Assembly: GCA_046582565.1 (NCBI GenBank) | Contig: JAYGED010000267.1 | Location: 1-38,329, forward strand | Source: JAYGED01 sp046582565 | GTDB lineage: Bacteria > Pseudomonadota > Alphaproteobacteria > JAAXGF01 | Direction of reading: 5' to 3' | DNA length: 38,329 nt | Shown: in pieces, positions 1-7,114 of the stretch | How the letters are laid out: each line of letters opens with the position of its first letter | How positions within the stretch are numbered: the first letter of the stretch is position 1 | Program-made: the position numbers and the translations under genes | Notes under the pieces: model-generated | The model's database searches: none | What the model was told of the DNA's origin: nothing | Seen by the model: the letters and a program-made list of their open reading frames with translations, nothing else

Positions 1-2
1 CG

Positions 3-1772
3 CGGTATATCGCCGACCGGATCGCTCACTGGATCGATACGGGGGAACGGCTCGAGTCCCGGGGACGCGCCATCCGGGCCGGCGACATCATGGTGCTGGT
101 GCGCACCAGGAGCGGCTTCGTCGAGGAGCTGGTGCGGGCGCTGAAGAGCCACGGCGTCGCCGTCGCCGGCGCCGACCGCATGCTGCTCACCGAACAGCTC
201 GCGGTGATGGACCTGATCGCCCTCGCCGAATTCCTGCTGCTGCCCGAGGACGATCTGGCCCTGGCGGTGGTCCTCAAGAGCCCGCTTATCGGCCTCGATG
301 AAGACCAGCTCTACGATCTCGCCCAGGGCCGCAACGAGAAACGCCTGTGGCGGGAGCTGACCCGGCGGGCGCGGGATAACGCCGCCTTCGGCCTGGCCCA
401 TGAGACTCTCAGCAGCCTCCTCGCCCGGGTCGATTACACACCGCCCTTCGAGCTGTTCGCCGCGCTTCTCGGAAGCCGGGGCGCGCGGCGCAAGCTGGTC
501 GCCCGCCTGGGACCAGACGCCAATGATCCGATCGATGAGTTTCTCGCCTCCGCCCTGGCATATGAGCGCGGCGGCACGCCCTCGATGCAGGGCTTTTTGC
601 ACTGGCTGGCGGCCGGCGATGTGCAGGTTAAACGCGATCTCGATCAGGGCCGGGGCGAGGTCCGGGTGATGACCGTGCATGGCGCCAAGGGCCTGCAAGC
701 GCCGATCGTCATCATGCCCGATACGGCTGCTCTGCCCTACGCCGGCGGCGCCAAGCTGCTGTGGCATGACAGCGGTCCCCGGGGCGGAGCCAGCGCCATG
801 CTGTGGCCGGGAAACAAAACCTTCGATGAGGCGCGGTGCCGGACGGCGCGCAAGGAGTCGCGAGAGCTTGACCTTCAGGAATATCGCCGGCTGCTTTATG
901 TCGCCATGACCAGGGCCGAGGACCGCCTCTATATTGCCGGCTGGCAAACCAAAAAATCGATTCCCGACGGCTGTTGGTATGGCCTGATCGAGGCCGGCCT
1001 GGCCGACATCGCCGAGCCGTTTGATTTCGACGGCTGGGAAGGACAGGGCGCTAGGCTCGCCGAGCCGCAGACCGCCACGCCACGCGCCGATCCCAGCACC
1101 CCACAGGCGGCAGCCACGGACAATCCCCTGCCGCCCTATGCCGCGTCGCCGCCGCCCCCGGAACCGACTCCACCGCGGCCCCTGGCGCCGTCCCAGGGCG
1201 CTGCTGAAAGCCCCGAGGGCGGGCAACCGCTTGGCGAACCGGGCGCCCTGTCGCCGCTGACCGCCGGCGCCGACGACAGCCGCTTCCTGCGTGGCCGCCT
1301 GATCCATCGCCTGTTGCAGACCCTGCCCGAGATCGAACCCCCGGACCGCGAGGCGGCCTGTGAGCGAATGCTGGCGCGCGCCGCCCCAGCCCTCGACCCG
1401 GCCGAACGCGACGCTATCGCCAACGAGGTGTTGTCGATTCTCAGCGATCCGCAGTTATCCGATCTGTTCGGACCGGGCAGCCGCGCCGAGGCGCCGCTTA
1501 TCGGCGTGGTCGGAAATGTGGTGGTCTCCGGGCAGGTCGACCGCCTGGTGGTCGGCGACGAGCGGGTTATGGTGATCGATTACAAATCCAACCGGCCGCC
1601 TCCCGACGACGAGGCCGATGTGGCGCCCGCCTATCTGGCGCAAATGGCCGCCTACAAGGCGGTGCTGCTGCAAATATACCCAGGGAAATCAATTTCCTGC
1701 GCGCTTCTCTGGACAGATGGCCCGAGGCTGATGACGCTCAATGACGAAAATCTTGAACGCTACGCACCTTGA
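3..1772 (+). CDS. addA: AddA helicase-nuclease, 3' part (5' end off window)
   Basis: This is the C-terminal ~589 residues of the AddA subunit of the AddAB double-strand-break repair helicase-nuclease. The frame is open from the left edge, so the start is outside the window; family members are about 1,150 residues long. The UvrD-type helicase motif MTVHGAKGLQAP lies near nt 669-704 and LLYVAMTRAEDRLY near 892-933. A Pro-rich linker follows (about 1060-1250). The C-terminal RecB-like nuclease domain has GRLIHRLL, GQVDRLVV and the catalytic VIDYKSN (about 1571-1591). AddA unwinds DNA ends and cuts one strand to prepare them for RecA; addB probably lies upstream. The stop codon overlaps the -35 element of the trxA promoter. 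Confidence 0.95.
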   Translation, partial: RYIADRIAHWIDTGERLESRGRAIRAGDIMVLVRTRSGFVEELVRALKSHGVAVAGADRMLLTEQLAVMDLIALAEFLLLPEDDLALAVVLKSPLIGLDEDQLYDLAQGRNEKRLWRELTRRARDNAAFGLAHETLSSLLARVDYTPPFELFAALLGSRGARRKLVARLGPDANDPIDEFLASALAYERGGTPSMQGFLHWLAAGDVQVKRDLDQGRGEVRVMTVHGAKGLQAPIVIMPDTAALPYAGGAKLLWHDSGPRGGASAMLWPGNKTFDEARCRTARKESRELDLQEYRRLLYVAMTRAEDRLYIAGWQTKKSIPDGCWYGLIEAGLADIAEPFDFDGWEGQGARLAEPQTATPRADPSTPQAAATDNPLPPYAASPPPPEPTPPRPLAPSQGAAESPEGGQPLGEPGALSPLTAGADDSRFLRGRLIHRLLQTLPEIEPPDREAACERMLARAAPALDPAERDAIANEVLSILSDPQLSDLFGPGSRAEAPLIGVVGNVVVSGQVDRLVVGDERVMVIDYKSNRPPPDDEADVAPAYLAQMAAYKAVLLQIYPGKSISCALLWTDGPRLMTLNDENLERYAP

Positions 1773-1797
1773 CGGTTGCTGCCCCCGCACCTAGATT
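1769..1797 (+). promoter_or_regulatory. Candidate sigma-70 promoter of trxA
   Basis: TTGACG (1769-1774) and TAGATT (1792-1797) are separated by exactly 17 bp. The -35 box overlaps the addA stop codon. Transcription would start near 1804, giving a leader of about 60 nt before the trxA start. Assigned by consensus match only. Confidence 0.5.
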
Positions 1798-1864
1798 CAC
1801 TGGATAAAATAATTGCGGCAGCGTAATCTGGGCGATGATGCTGGCAACATTGGAGGAGACCAAA

Positions 1865-2185
1865 ATGACCATAACCCACGTCAGCGACGCATCCTTTGAC
1901 AGTGATGTTCTCAATGCCGGCAACCCGGTTCTGGTGGATTTCTGGGCCGAATGGTGCGCGCCCTGCAAGCAGATTGCGCCCGCCCTGGAAGAGATTGCCA
2001 ACGATCTTGAAGGCCGTTTGAGCATCGCCAAGGTCAATATCGACGACAACCCGTCGACGCCGTCGAAATACGGGGTCCGTGGAATCCCCACTCTGATCCT
2101 GTTCAAGGACGGCCAGATCGCCGCCACCAAGGTCGGCACCCTGCCCAAGAACAAGCTGCTCGAATGGGTCGAATCCGTGCTGTAA
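1865..2185 (+). CDS. trxA: Thioredoxin 1
   Basis: This is a 106-residue cytosolic thioredoxin, the normal length for TrxA. The redox-active WCAPC motif is at residues 30-34 within VDFWAEWCAPCK, and the cis-proline loop reads GIPTLILFKDG. It reduces protein disulfides, using electrons from thioredoxin reductase. I chose the ATG at 1865 rather than the in-frame ATGs upstream (1835, 1838) because GGAGGAG lies at the right distance before it and because the protein then starts at the usual point. The addA-trxA order is common in alphaproteobacteria. The gene has its own promoter candidate and is followed by an intrinsic terminator. Confidence 0.97.
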   Translation: MTITHVSDASFDSDVLNAGNPVLVDFWAEWCAPCKQIAPALEEIANDLEGRLSIAKVNIDDNPSTPSKYGVRGIPTLILFKDGQIAATKVGTLPKNKLLEWVESVL

Positions 2186-2208
2186 GTCAAATGTCATAGT
2201 TTTTAGTG

Positions 2209-2238
2209 AAAGGCTCCGACCGATTTGCGGGGCCTTTT
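2209..2238 (+). terminator. Rho-independent terminator of trxA
   Basis: AAAGGCTCC and GGGGCCTTT form a 9-bp stem with one G-T wobble around an 11-nt loop. The stem runs straight into a T-tract (2235-2238). It starts 23 nt after the trxA stop codon. Confidence 0.8.
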
Positions 2239-2267
2239 CCTTGACCAATTTAGTTTGCTATATAACC

Positions 2268-2309
2268 ATAACGGACTATTATTTATCGTTATTCACTAAT
2301 TATTTGTGA
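2268..2309. promoter_or_regulatory. AT-rich region with two inverted repeats upstream of the HTH-GS gene
   Basis: ATAACG (2268-2273) and CGTTAT (2287-2292) form a perfect 6-bp inverted repeat with a 13-nt spacer. Next to it, TCAC (2293-2296) and GTGA (2306-2309) form a second with a 9-nt spacer. The surrounding stretch (2241-2330) is much more AT-rich than the rest of the window. Because the downstream protein carries its own DNA-binding domain, these are candidate autoregulatory operators. That is inference. Confidence 0.3.
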
Positions 2310-2314
2310 TTTTG

Positions 2315-3865
2315 ATGAATCTTAGCGAATATCTTACCGTTTCGGGATTATCAATCAGCAAATTTGCCGAAATGGTTGGTGTGAGCCAAGCCTCCATGGG
2401 GCGCTATGCATCTGGCAAGCGCGTGCCCCGCCCGGCGATCCTGCGGCGCATCACCGCCGCCAGCGACGGCGCGGTCCAGGCCAATGACTTTTTTGAAGCC
2501 GAGAGCGAGCCGCCGCCCAGGCCCGGCGGAGCACCCGTCCTCGATGCCGAAGTCACGGCCATCGACATGCTGATTTGCGATATGTGCGGCATGCCGCGCG
2601 GCAAGCGTCTCGACCGCTCCGGCCTCGCCAAGCTCTATGGCGCCGGCGTCGGCATGCCGGGTTCGACCTACGCCCTGGATGTCAGGGGCGACAATGTGGA
2701 CGGTCTCGATGTGGGCATGACCGACGGCGACCCGGACAGTATGTGCCGCCCGATCGCCGGCACCTTGGCGCCGGTGCCCTGGATCGGGCCGGCCCGCGTC
2801 CAGGTGCTCACCGGCATGCATGACGCCGAGGGGCGGCCCCATTACCTCGACCCGCGCCAGGTGCTCAACCGGGTCGCCCAGCGTTTTAGCGAACTCGGAT
2901 TGCGCGCCGTAATGGCGATTGAGCTTGAGTTCTATTTGCTCGACGCAAAGCTTGACAGCGAGGGCCGACCGCAACCGGCGGCGTCCCCGCGCAGCGGACT
3001 GCGGCCTCGGGACAATCAGGTCTACAGCATGGACGATCTGGACGACACGGCGGGGGTGATCGACGCCATGGCCGCCGCGGCCCGCGCCCAGTCGATCCCG
3101 GCGACCGTCGCCAGCTCTGAGTTCGCGCCGGGGCAGTTTGAAATCAACAGCGCCCATCAGGACGGTCCCCTGGTCGCCGCCGACCATGGATTTCTGCTCA
3201 AACGCGCGATCAAGGGCGTGGCGCGGGCCGCCGGCCTGGAGGCCAGCTTCATGGCCAAGCCCTTCGCCGAGCAATCGGGCAACGGCCTGCATATCCATAT
3301 CAGCCTGCTGGGGCGCGACGACGGCAATATCTTCGATGAGAGCCGCCCGGATGGTGATGAAAAATTACGCAACGCTATCGCCGGGCTGCAGGTGATGATG
3401 GCCGAATCCATGGCGATCTTCGCCCCCAACGCCAATTCCTACCGCCGCCTGCGACCCGACGCCTATGCGCCGATGACCGAGCATTGGGCGTTCGACAACC
3501 GCACCGTATCCCTGCGCATACCGCCGGGCAGCGGTCTGTCGCGGCGCATCGAGCATCGCACCGCGGGCGCCGACACCAACCCCTATCTGGTGACAGCGGC
3601 GGTGCTCGCCGGGGTTCACCACGGCCTGACCCAAGGCCTGGAGCCGAGCGAGCCGATCACCGGCAACAGCTATCACCAGTTTTCGCCGACCCTGCCCGGC
3701 CATTGGCTCGATTCCTTACGCGCCTTCAATGGCGCCACCCTGCTGCCCACTTACCTCGGGGCTGAATATTGCCGCATCTATAGCCTTTGCAAGTGGCATG
3801 AGTTCAATGCCTTCAACGCCCGCATCACGCCGACCGAATATGATTGGTATTTACGGAATTTGTAG
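2315..3865 (+). CDS. Glutamine synthetase family enzyme (PuuA/GlnT-like) with N-terminal Cro/XRE-type HTH domain
   Basis: This 516-residue protein has two parts. Residues 1-60 resemble a small Cro/XRE regulator: the HTH is KFAEMVGVSQASMGRYASGK, followed by RVPRPAILRRI and a GAVQANDFF end typical of stand-alone proteins of that size. From about residue 77 it is a glutamine synthetase: a beta-grasp domain with CDMCGMPRGKRL, then ELEFYLLD, NGLHIHISL, NSYRRLRPDAYAP and RRIEHRTAGADTNPYLV, which cover the metal-, glutamate- and ATP-binding motifs. I see no GlnA-type adenylylation loop, so gamma-glutamylpolyamine synthetase or a related gamma-glutamyl ligase is more likely than housekeeping GlnA. 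The start could be ATG 2315 or GTG 2306; neither has a clear Shine-Dalgarno sequence. The reading frame is continuous across the junction. Confidence 0.9.
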   Translation: MNLSEYLTVSGLSISKFAEMVGVSQASMGRYASGKRVPRPAILRRITAASDGAVQANDFFEAESEPPPRPGGAPVLDAEVTAIDMLICDMCGMPRGKRLDRSGLAKLYGAGVGMPGSTYALDVRGDNVDGLDVGMTDGDPDSMCRPIAGTLAPVPWIGPARVQVLTGMHDAEGRPHYLDPRQVLNRVAQRFSELGLRAVMAIELEFYLLDAKLDSEGRPQPAASPRSGLRPRDNQVYSMDDLDDTAGVIDAMAAAARAQSIPATVASSEFAPGQFEINSAHQDGPLVAADHGFLLKRAIKGVARAAGLEASFMAKPFAEQSGNGLHIHISLLGRDDGNIFDESRPDGDEKLRNAIAGLQVMMAESMAIFAPNANSYRRLRPDAYAPMTEHWAFDNRTVSLRIPPGSGLSRRIEHRTAGADTNPYLVTAAVLAGVHHGLTQGLEPSEPITGNSYHQFSPTLPGHWLDSLRAFNGATLLPTYLGAEYCRIYSLCKWHEFNAFNARITPTEYDWYLRNL

Positions 3866-3869
3866 GGGT

Positions 3870-4565
3870 TTACCGCCGGCCGATCAGCATGAAGCGGCTG
3901 TAGCGCTTGAGCGGCAGGGCGCCGGCGTATAGCAGATCGGTCATGGGCGCCTGCGCCTTGAAGGCGTCCAGGTCGGCGACGCAATTGACATGCTCTTGCT
4001 CGTCGAACATGTCATTTGATTGCAGCACCATGAGCAGGTCCTTGGGCGTGGTTTCGTACCATTTTGAAAAATCATCGAGATGCTCACAGCTTGTGTTGAA
4101 CAGAATGTCGGCGCCAGGAAAGCCAAGCGTGTCGCCGCTATAATCCATCGTGTACATGTCGGCGGTCACGGCGACAAAGCGCCCGCTCGCAAGGTGACTG
4201 CGGTTCATGGTTTCGGCGACCTCCTGACAGCCCGGATCGATATCGATACTGAGCAGCCGCTCGACCTCGAACCGAGGATCCTGGAGCAGCATAGCGGCGA
4301 GCACCCCGTTCCACCCGCCGAGGATGTATCCCGTGCCGAAGCTGCCGCCGATGGCGCTGTACAGGGCGTCGATCAGCCATTTCTTGCTGGCCATCTGATT
4401 CTTGTTCAGGGAATTGGCGATATAGGGGCCGCGATAACGCGACACCGCCTTGGCCATATCGGCGATGAAAGGATTATCGAGATAGCGCGCCAGCCCATCG
4501 AGGATATCGAGGTAAAATTCGTCTTTCTCGTCGGGTGCGCCGGGTTTTTGCGTCTGCGTAACCAT
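3870..4565 (-). CDS. SAM-methyltransferase-like protein (unassigned family)
   Basis: This protein is about 231 residues from the ATG at 4565; a start at 4580 would add five residues, and neither has a strong Shine-Dalgarno sequence. The core has a Rossmann-like glycine turn (GYILGGWNGVLAAMLL) followed 20 residues later by an acidic strand end (LLSIDIDPGCQEVAETMN). Later it has a DILFNTSCEHLDDFSKWYE segment, as expected for motifs of a class I methyltransferase. I do not recognise a specific family or substrate. Its stop codon lies 4 nt from that of the convergent glutamine synthetase gene. It is divergent from the next methyltransferase gene across 75 bp, so the two could share a promoter region. 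Confidence 0.75.
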   Translation of the reverse strand: MVTQTQKPGAPDEKDEFYLDILDGLARYLDNPFIADMAKAVSRYRGPYIANSLNKNQMASKKWLIDALYSAIGGSFGTGYILGGWNGVLAAMLLQDPRFEVERLLSIDIDPGCQEVAETMNRSHLASGRFVAVTADMYTMDYSGDTLGFPGADILFNTSCEHLDDFSKWYETTPKDLLMVLQSNDMFDEQEHVNCVADLDAFKAQAPMTDLLYAGALPLKRYSRFMLIGRR

Positions 4566-4640
4566 TACCGGCCCGAGCATACCGGGGGGCCGGTTCGGGC
4601 ACTATCTGTATTATTCATCGTTCCTTGGTATAAGGACTCC

Positions 4641-5261
4641 ATGACTGACTCCAAGAAACTCTCCGACGAGGACGCCCGCCAGGCGCGCTATTCCCTGGAA
4701 ACCCAGGACGCGGCCTATCGGGGCGGCGCTTACGACTATCTCGAATCCGTCGAATTGGCGCCGCGCATGGCCGTCATGGCGGCCTATATCCACCGCTACG
4801 GGGCTAAGCGCGTGCTCGATGTGGGCTGCGGTTTCTGCGATCTGCTGCGCTACATCGACAACGCCATCGGCTATATCGGCGTCGATATCGCCGAGGCCGC
4901 CATCGAAAAGGCCCGGGCGCGCTTCGCGGGCCGTCCCGACAGCGACTTCCATGTGGTCAATTTCCGCGACTGGCAGCCCCCGCACGGCACGGTCGATGCG
5001 GTGGTCTGGGCCGGCATCGCCCGCACCTGGACCCACGCCGGGCGCAAGGGCGACTTCGCCGACTGGCTGGAAATCGTCGACCTGGCCGAGCGATCTCTGG
5101 AGCCCGGCGGCATGATCATTTTTGAAATGGTGACGCCCCATTGGCCCGAACTCGAGCGGCTGATCGAGGGGCGCTACGAATCTCTCGCGGGCTGCGATCT
5201 CGACTGTCTCACCGGCAGCGATGAAGCCCGGCGCTCGATCAGGGTGTTTCGGAAATCATAA
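4641..5261 (+). CDS. Class I SAM-dependent methyltransferase
   Basis: This 206-residue protein has a textbook class I methyltransferase core. The SAM-binding glycine motif is RVLDVGCGFCDLLRYI, the acidic residue at the end of strand 2 is in IGVDIAEAAIEKARARF, and the motif IV region is VDAVVWAGIART. A late EPGGMIIFEMV strand follows. The substrate cannot be read from the sequence; a small molecule is most likely given the compact size. I chose ATG 4641 because AAGGA lies 5-9 nt upstream and the fold begins soon after; the frame stays open upstream but that part has no recognisable domain. The gene converges on another methyltransferase, with a hairpin over both stop codons. Confidence 0.85.
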   Translation: MTDSKKLSDEDARQARYSLETQDAAYRGGAYDYLESVELAPRMAVMAAYIHRYGAKRVLDVGCGFCDLLRYIDNAIGYIGVDIAEAAIEKARARFAGRPDSDFHVVNFRDWQPPHGTVDAVVWAGIARTWTHAGRKGDFADWLEIVDLAERSLEPGGMIIFEMVTPHWPELERLIEGRYESLAGCDLDCLTGSDEARRSIRVFRKS

Positions 5262-5277
5262 GGCCGCGTGGCGGCCT
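5261..5277. terminator. Hairpin spanning two convergent stop codons
   Basis: AGGCCGC (5261-5267) and GCGGCCT (5271-5277) form a perfect 7-bp stem around a 3-nt loop. The stem touches the stop codons of both convergent methyltransferase genes (5259-5261 and 5276-5278). It has no T-tract, so it is a possible bidirectional terminator or RNA 3'-end protector rather than a classical terminator. Confidence 0.4.
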
Positions 5278-6145
5278 ACAGCTTTTCGAGCCACAGGCTT
5301 GATTCGAGGGCGCCGTCCATGAGCGGCAAGCCGCCAACGGCGCTGCGCACAACCGCATCGGCCATATGTGTGGCCGCATAGCGCGAGGAGAAAAGCACGC
5401 GATAGGCGCCGCCGGTCAGCAGGGCCGCCACTGCGAGCTGCTCGTTATAGCCACGCCAGGCCCAGGAAAGCGGATAATCCTCGGGCAAGAAGATGTCGTG
5501 AATATGCACCAGCACCCCAGACGGCAGGCCCGGCATCACCCGGTTGATGAGGAAATCCACGTCGCTTCCGGGCATCAGGATATGGCTCGAATCGATGAAC
5601 AGAATATCGCCCGCCGCGAGCCCCTCGAAGGGCCCGGTCCCGGCACCCTGTACGGTGGCCGCAATGATCTCGACGCCGAGCCCGGCAATATCCGCCCGGG
5701 GGGCGGGATCGATGGCTATGATGCGGCAATCTGCGCCGCCGTCGGCCACGGCGCGGGCGAGAAAGCGCGTGGAATGGCCCGAGCCGACCTCGACAATGCG
5801 CCGTGCGTTGCCCCCATTGCGATCCATGCCACGCACCATGGCATAGGCCATCGCCGCATCGAGACGGGGGAACCAGTCCTGCTCCCATCGAGGCGCCGGC
5901 GCCTGGGATGACGAGGCGGGCCCGGTGATCGCGTCGAGCGCCCCGGCATAGTCGCCAAGCCCTTCAAGCCGCCGGGCAAATTCCGCCTCGGCATGACCGA
6001 ACAGGGACTCGATGGCATCATAGGGCGCGCGTTCGCCGGCCGCGGGCACGTCCCCCGCGTAACGGTAGGGTATGAAAAACCCGCGCGGGGCCAGCCCGAG
6101 AACGGTGGCCAGGCCGAAACGCAATCGGCGAAGGCGCGAGATCAC
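5276..6145 (-). CDS. Class I SAM-dependent methyltransferase (Methyltransf_24-like)
   Basis: This 289-residue protein starts with GTG at 6145, preceded by GAGGAG. The N-terminal ~90 residues are not recognisable. The methyltransferase core then has IVEVGSGHSTRFLARAV for SAM binding, IIAIDPAPR as the strand-2 acidic motif, and DILFIDSSHILMPGSDV, the D-x-S-H pattern of Methyltransf_24 enzymes, many of which act on sugars or small molecules. A VLVHIHDIFLPEDYP segment follows, again typical of that family. It could modify a surface glycan or a secondary metabolite, but nothing nearby settles this. It lies 66 bp downstream of the MBL-fold gene on the same strand, across the 16-bp tandem repeats, and may be co-transcribed with it. 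Confidence 0.82.
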   Translation of the reverse strand: MISRLRRLRFGLATVLGLAPRGFFIPYRYAGDVPAAGERAPYDAIESLFGHAEAEFARRLEGLGDYAGALDAITGPASSSQAPAPRWEQDWFPRLDAAMAYAMVRGMDRNGGNARRIVEVGSGHSTRFLARAVADGGADCRIIAIDPAPRADIAGLGVEIIAATVQGAGTGPFEGLAAGDILFIDSSHILMPGSDVDFLINRVMPGLPSGVLVHIHDIFLPEDYPLSWAWRGYNEQLAVAALLTGGAYRVLFSSRYAATHMADAVVRSAVGGLPLMDGALESSLWLEKL

Positions 6146-6159
6146 CTTCTCCTCATTGT

Positions 6160-6223
6160 GGCCTCAAGGCCAAATAACTTCACGGCCAAAAAACCTCACG
6201 GCCTGAAAACCTCACGGCCTGAT
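6160..6223. repeat. Four 16-bp tandem repeats
   Basis: Units run 6160-6175, 6176-6191, 6192-6207 and 6208-6223. The last two are AACCTCACGGCCTGAA and AACCTCACGGCCTGAT. The second is AACTTCACGGCCAAAA, and the first matches the second at 11 of 16 positions. The fourth unit contains the stop codon of the MBL-fold gene (6212-6214). The array fills the gap to the next minus-strand gene. Confidence 0.7.
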
Positions 6224-7093
6224 GACCATCCCCTCGCGCGCCACCAGGGAACCCGGGCGGGCGCGCTCGACAGCGCTCTCAATGCCGTCCATGAAATCGT
6301 CGTCGTGGTCCGGATCGTGATGAAACACCACAAATTGACCGACATTGGCGGCCTCGCACAGGCGCACCCCTTCCTGCCAGGTAGAATGCCCCCAATTAAC
6401 ATGGGAGGGATATTCTTCGTCCGTATAGGTCGAATCATAGATCACCACATCGGCGCCCTCGATGAGGCCGAGGATGTTCTGGTCGAGCTCACCCGGCTTA
6501 TGTTCGGTATCGGTGATGTAGCAGATAGATTTGCCGCCGAATTCCACGCGATAACCGGTCGCCCCCTGGGGATGGTTTAGAGGCGCCGTAAGCAAAGTTA
6601 CGCCGGGGCGCGGATTGATTGTCTCACCGGCCTTGAAATCATGATAATCGAGACGCGATTGGATCGTTTGGTTTTGCACGGGCATGAAGGGCTCGCGCAG
6701 GAGAACGCTGAGCACTTGCTCGACGGTGTGCTCGGGGATCAGATTTCCACACCAGATCTTGATCGTCGCCTTGGGGTCTAGAAGGCTGGCGAAATAGGGC
6801 CAGCCACAGATGTGATCGAGATGGGTATGGGTGAAAAAAAGGTCGATATCGAGCGACTCATCACCGGTGCGCGCCAGATCGAACAAGCGCAGTCCGGTGC
6901 CGGCGTCGAAGATCAGAACATGGGGACCGCAGCAGACTTCCAGGCAGGACGTATTGCCGCCATAACGCACCACCTTTTCACCAGGACAGGGGATGCTGCC
7001 ACGAACGCCCCAAAATCGAACAAAAAAATCTTCTTGCTCCGGCACGCTCTGATACTTTCGCCTTGCTGAACCCTTGATATATTTATAGTCCAT
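6212..7093 (-). CDS. MBL-fold metallo-hydrolase
   Basis: This 293-residue metallo-beta-lactamase-fold hydrolase opens with the FWGVRGSIPCPG...RYGGNTSC signature shared with RNase Z-like and class II cyclic-nucleotide phosphodiesterase-like enzymes. The metal-binding motif is THTHLDHICG. Further ligands are probably in NHPQGATGY, CYITDTEH and VVFHHDPDHDDD. The substrate is unknown; a phosphodiester is plausible from the subgroup. The ATG at 7093 has AAGG five nt upstream. A GTG start about 16 codons later is possible, because the conserved fold begins only at EDFFVRFWG. The gene is divergent from the MFS gene, with only 21 bp between start codons. The tandem repeats begin at its stop codon. 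Confidence 0.88.
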   Translation of the reverse strand: MDYKYIKGSARRKYQSVPEQEDFFVRFWGVRGSIPCPGEKVVRYGGNTSCLEVCCGPHVLIFDAGTGLRLFDLARTGDESLDIDLFFTHTHLDHICGWPYFASLLDPKATIKIWCGNLIPEHTVEQVLSVLLREPFMPVQNQTIQSRLDYHDFKAGETINPRPGVTLLTAPLNHPQGATGYRVEFGGKSICYITDTEHKPGELDQNILGLIEGADVVIYDSTYTDEEYPSHVNWGHSTWQEGVRLCEAANVGQFVVFHHDPDHDDDFMDGIESAVERARPGSLVAREGMVIRP

Positions 7094-7114
7094 ATTGCCT
7101 TAGAAAATGTTGCT

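Noticed and set aside
2241..2266. TTGACC and TATAAC as a promoter for the HTH-GS gene
   Set aside because: The spacing is only 14 bp, too short for a standard sigma-70 promoter; the match may be chance in an AT-rich stretch.
2351..3298. Long open frame on the minus strand opposite the HTH-glutamine synthetase gene (about 315 codons)
   Set aside because: It mirrors third-position GC bias of the plus-strand gene, lacks any recognisable domain, and the plus strand encodes clear enzyme motifs throughout.
4080..4640. Upstream in-frame extension of the plus-strand methyltransferase gene
   Set aside because: It would overlap the divergent methyltransferase-like gene, has no domain, and a good Shine-Dalgarno sequence and ATG sit at 4641.
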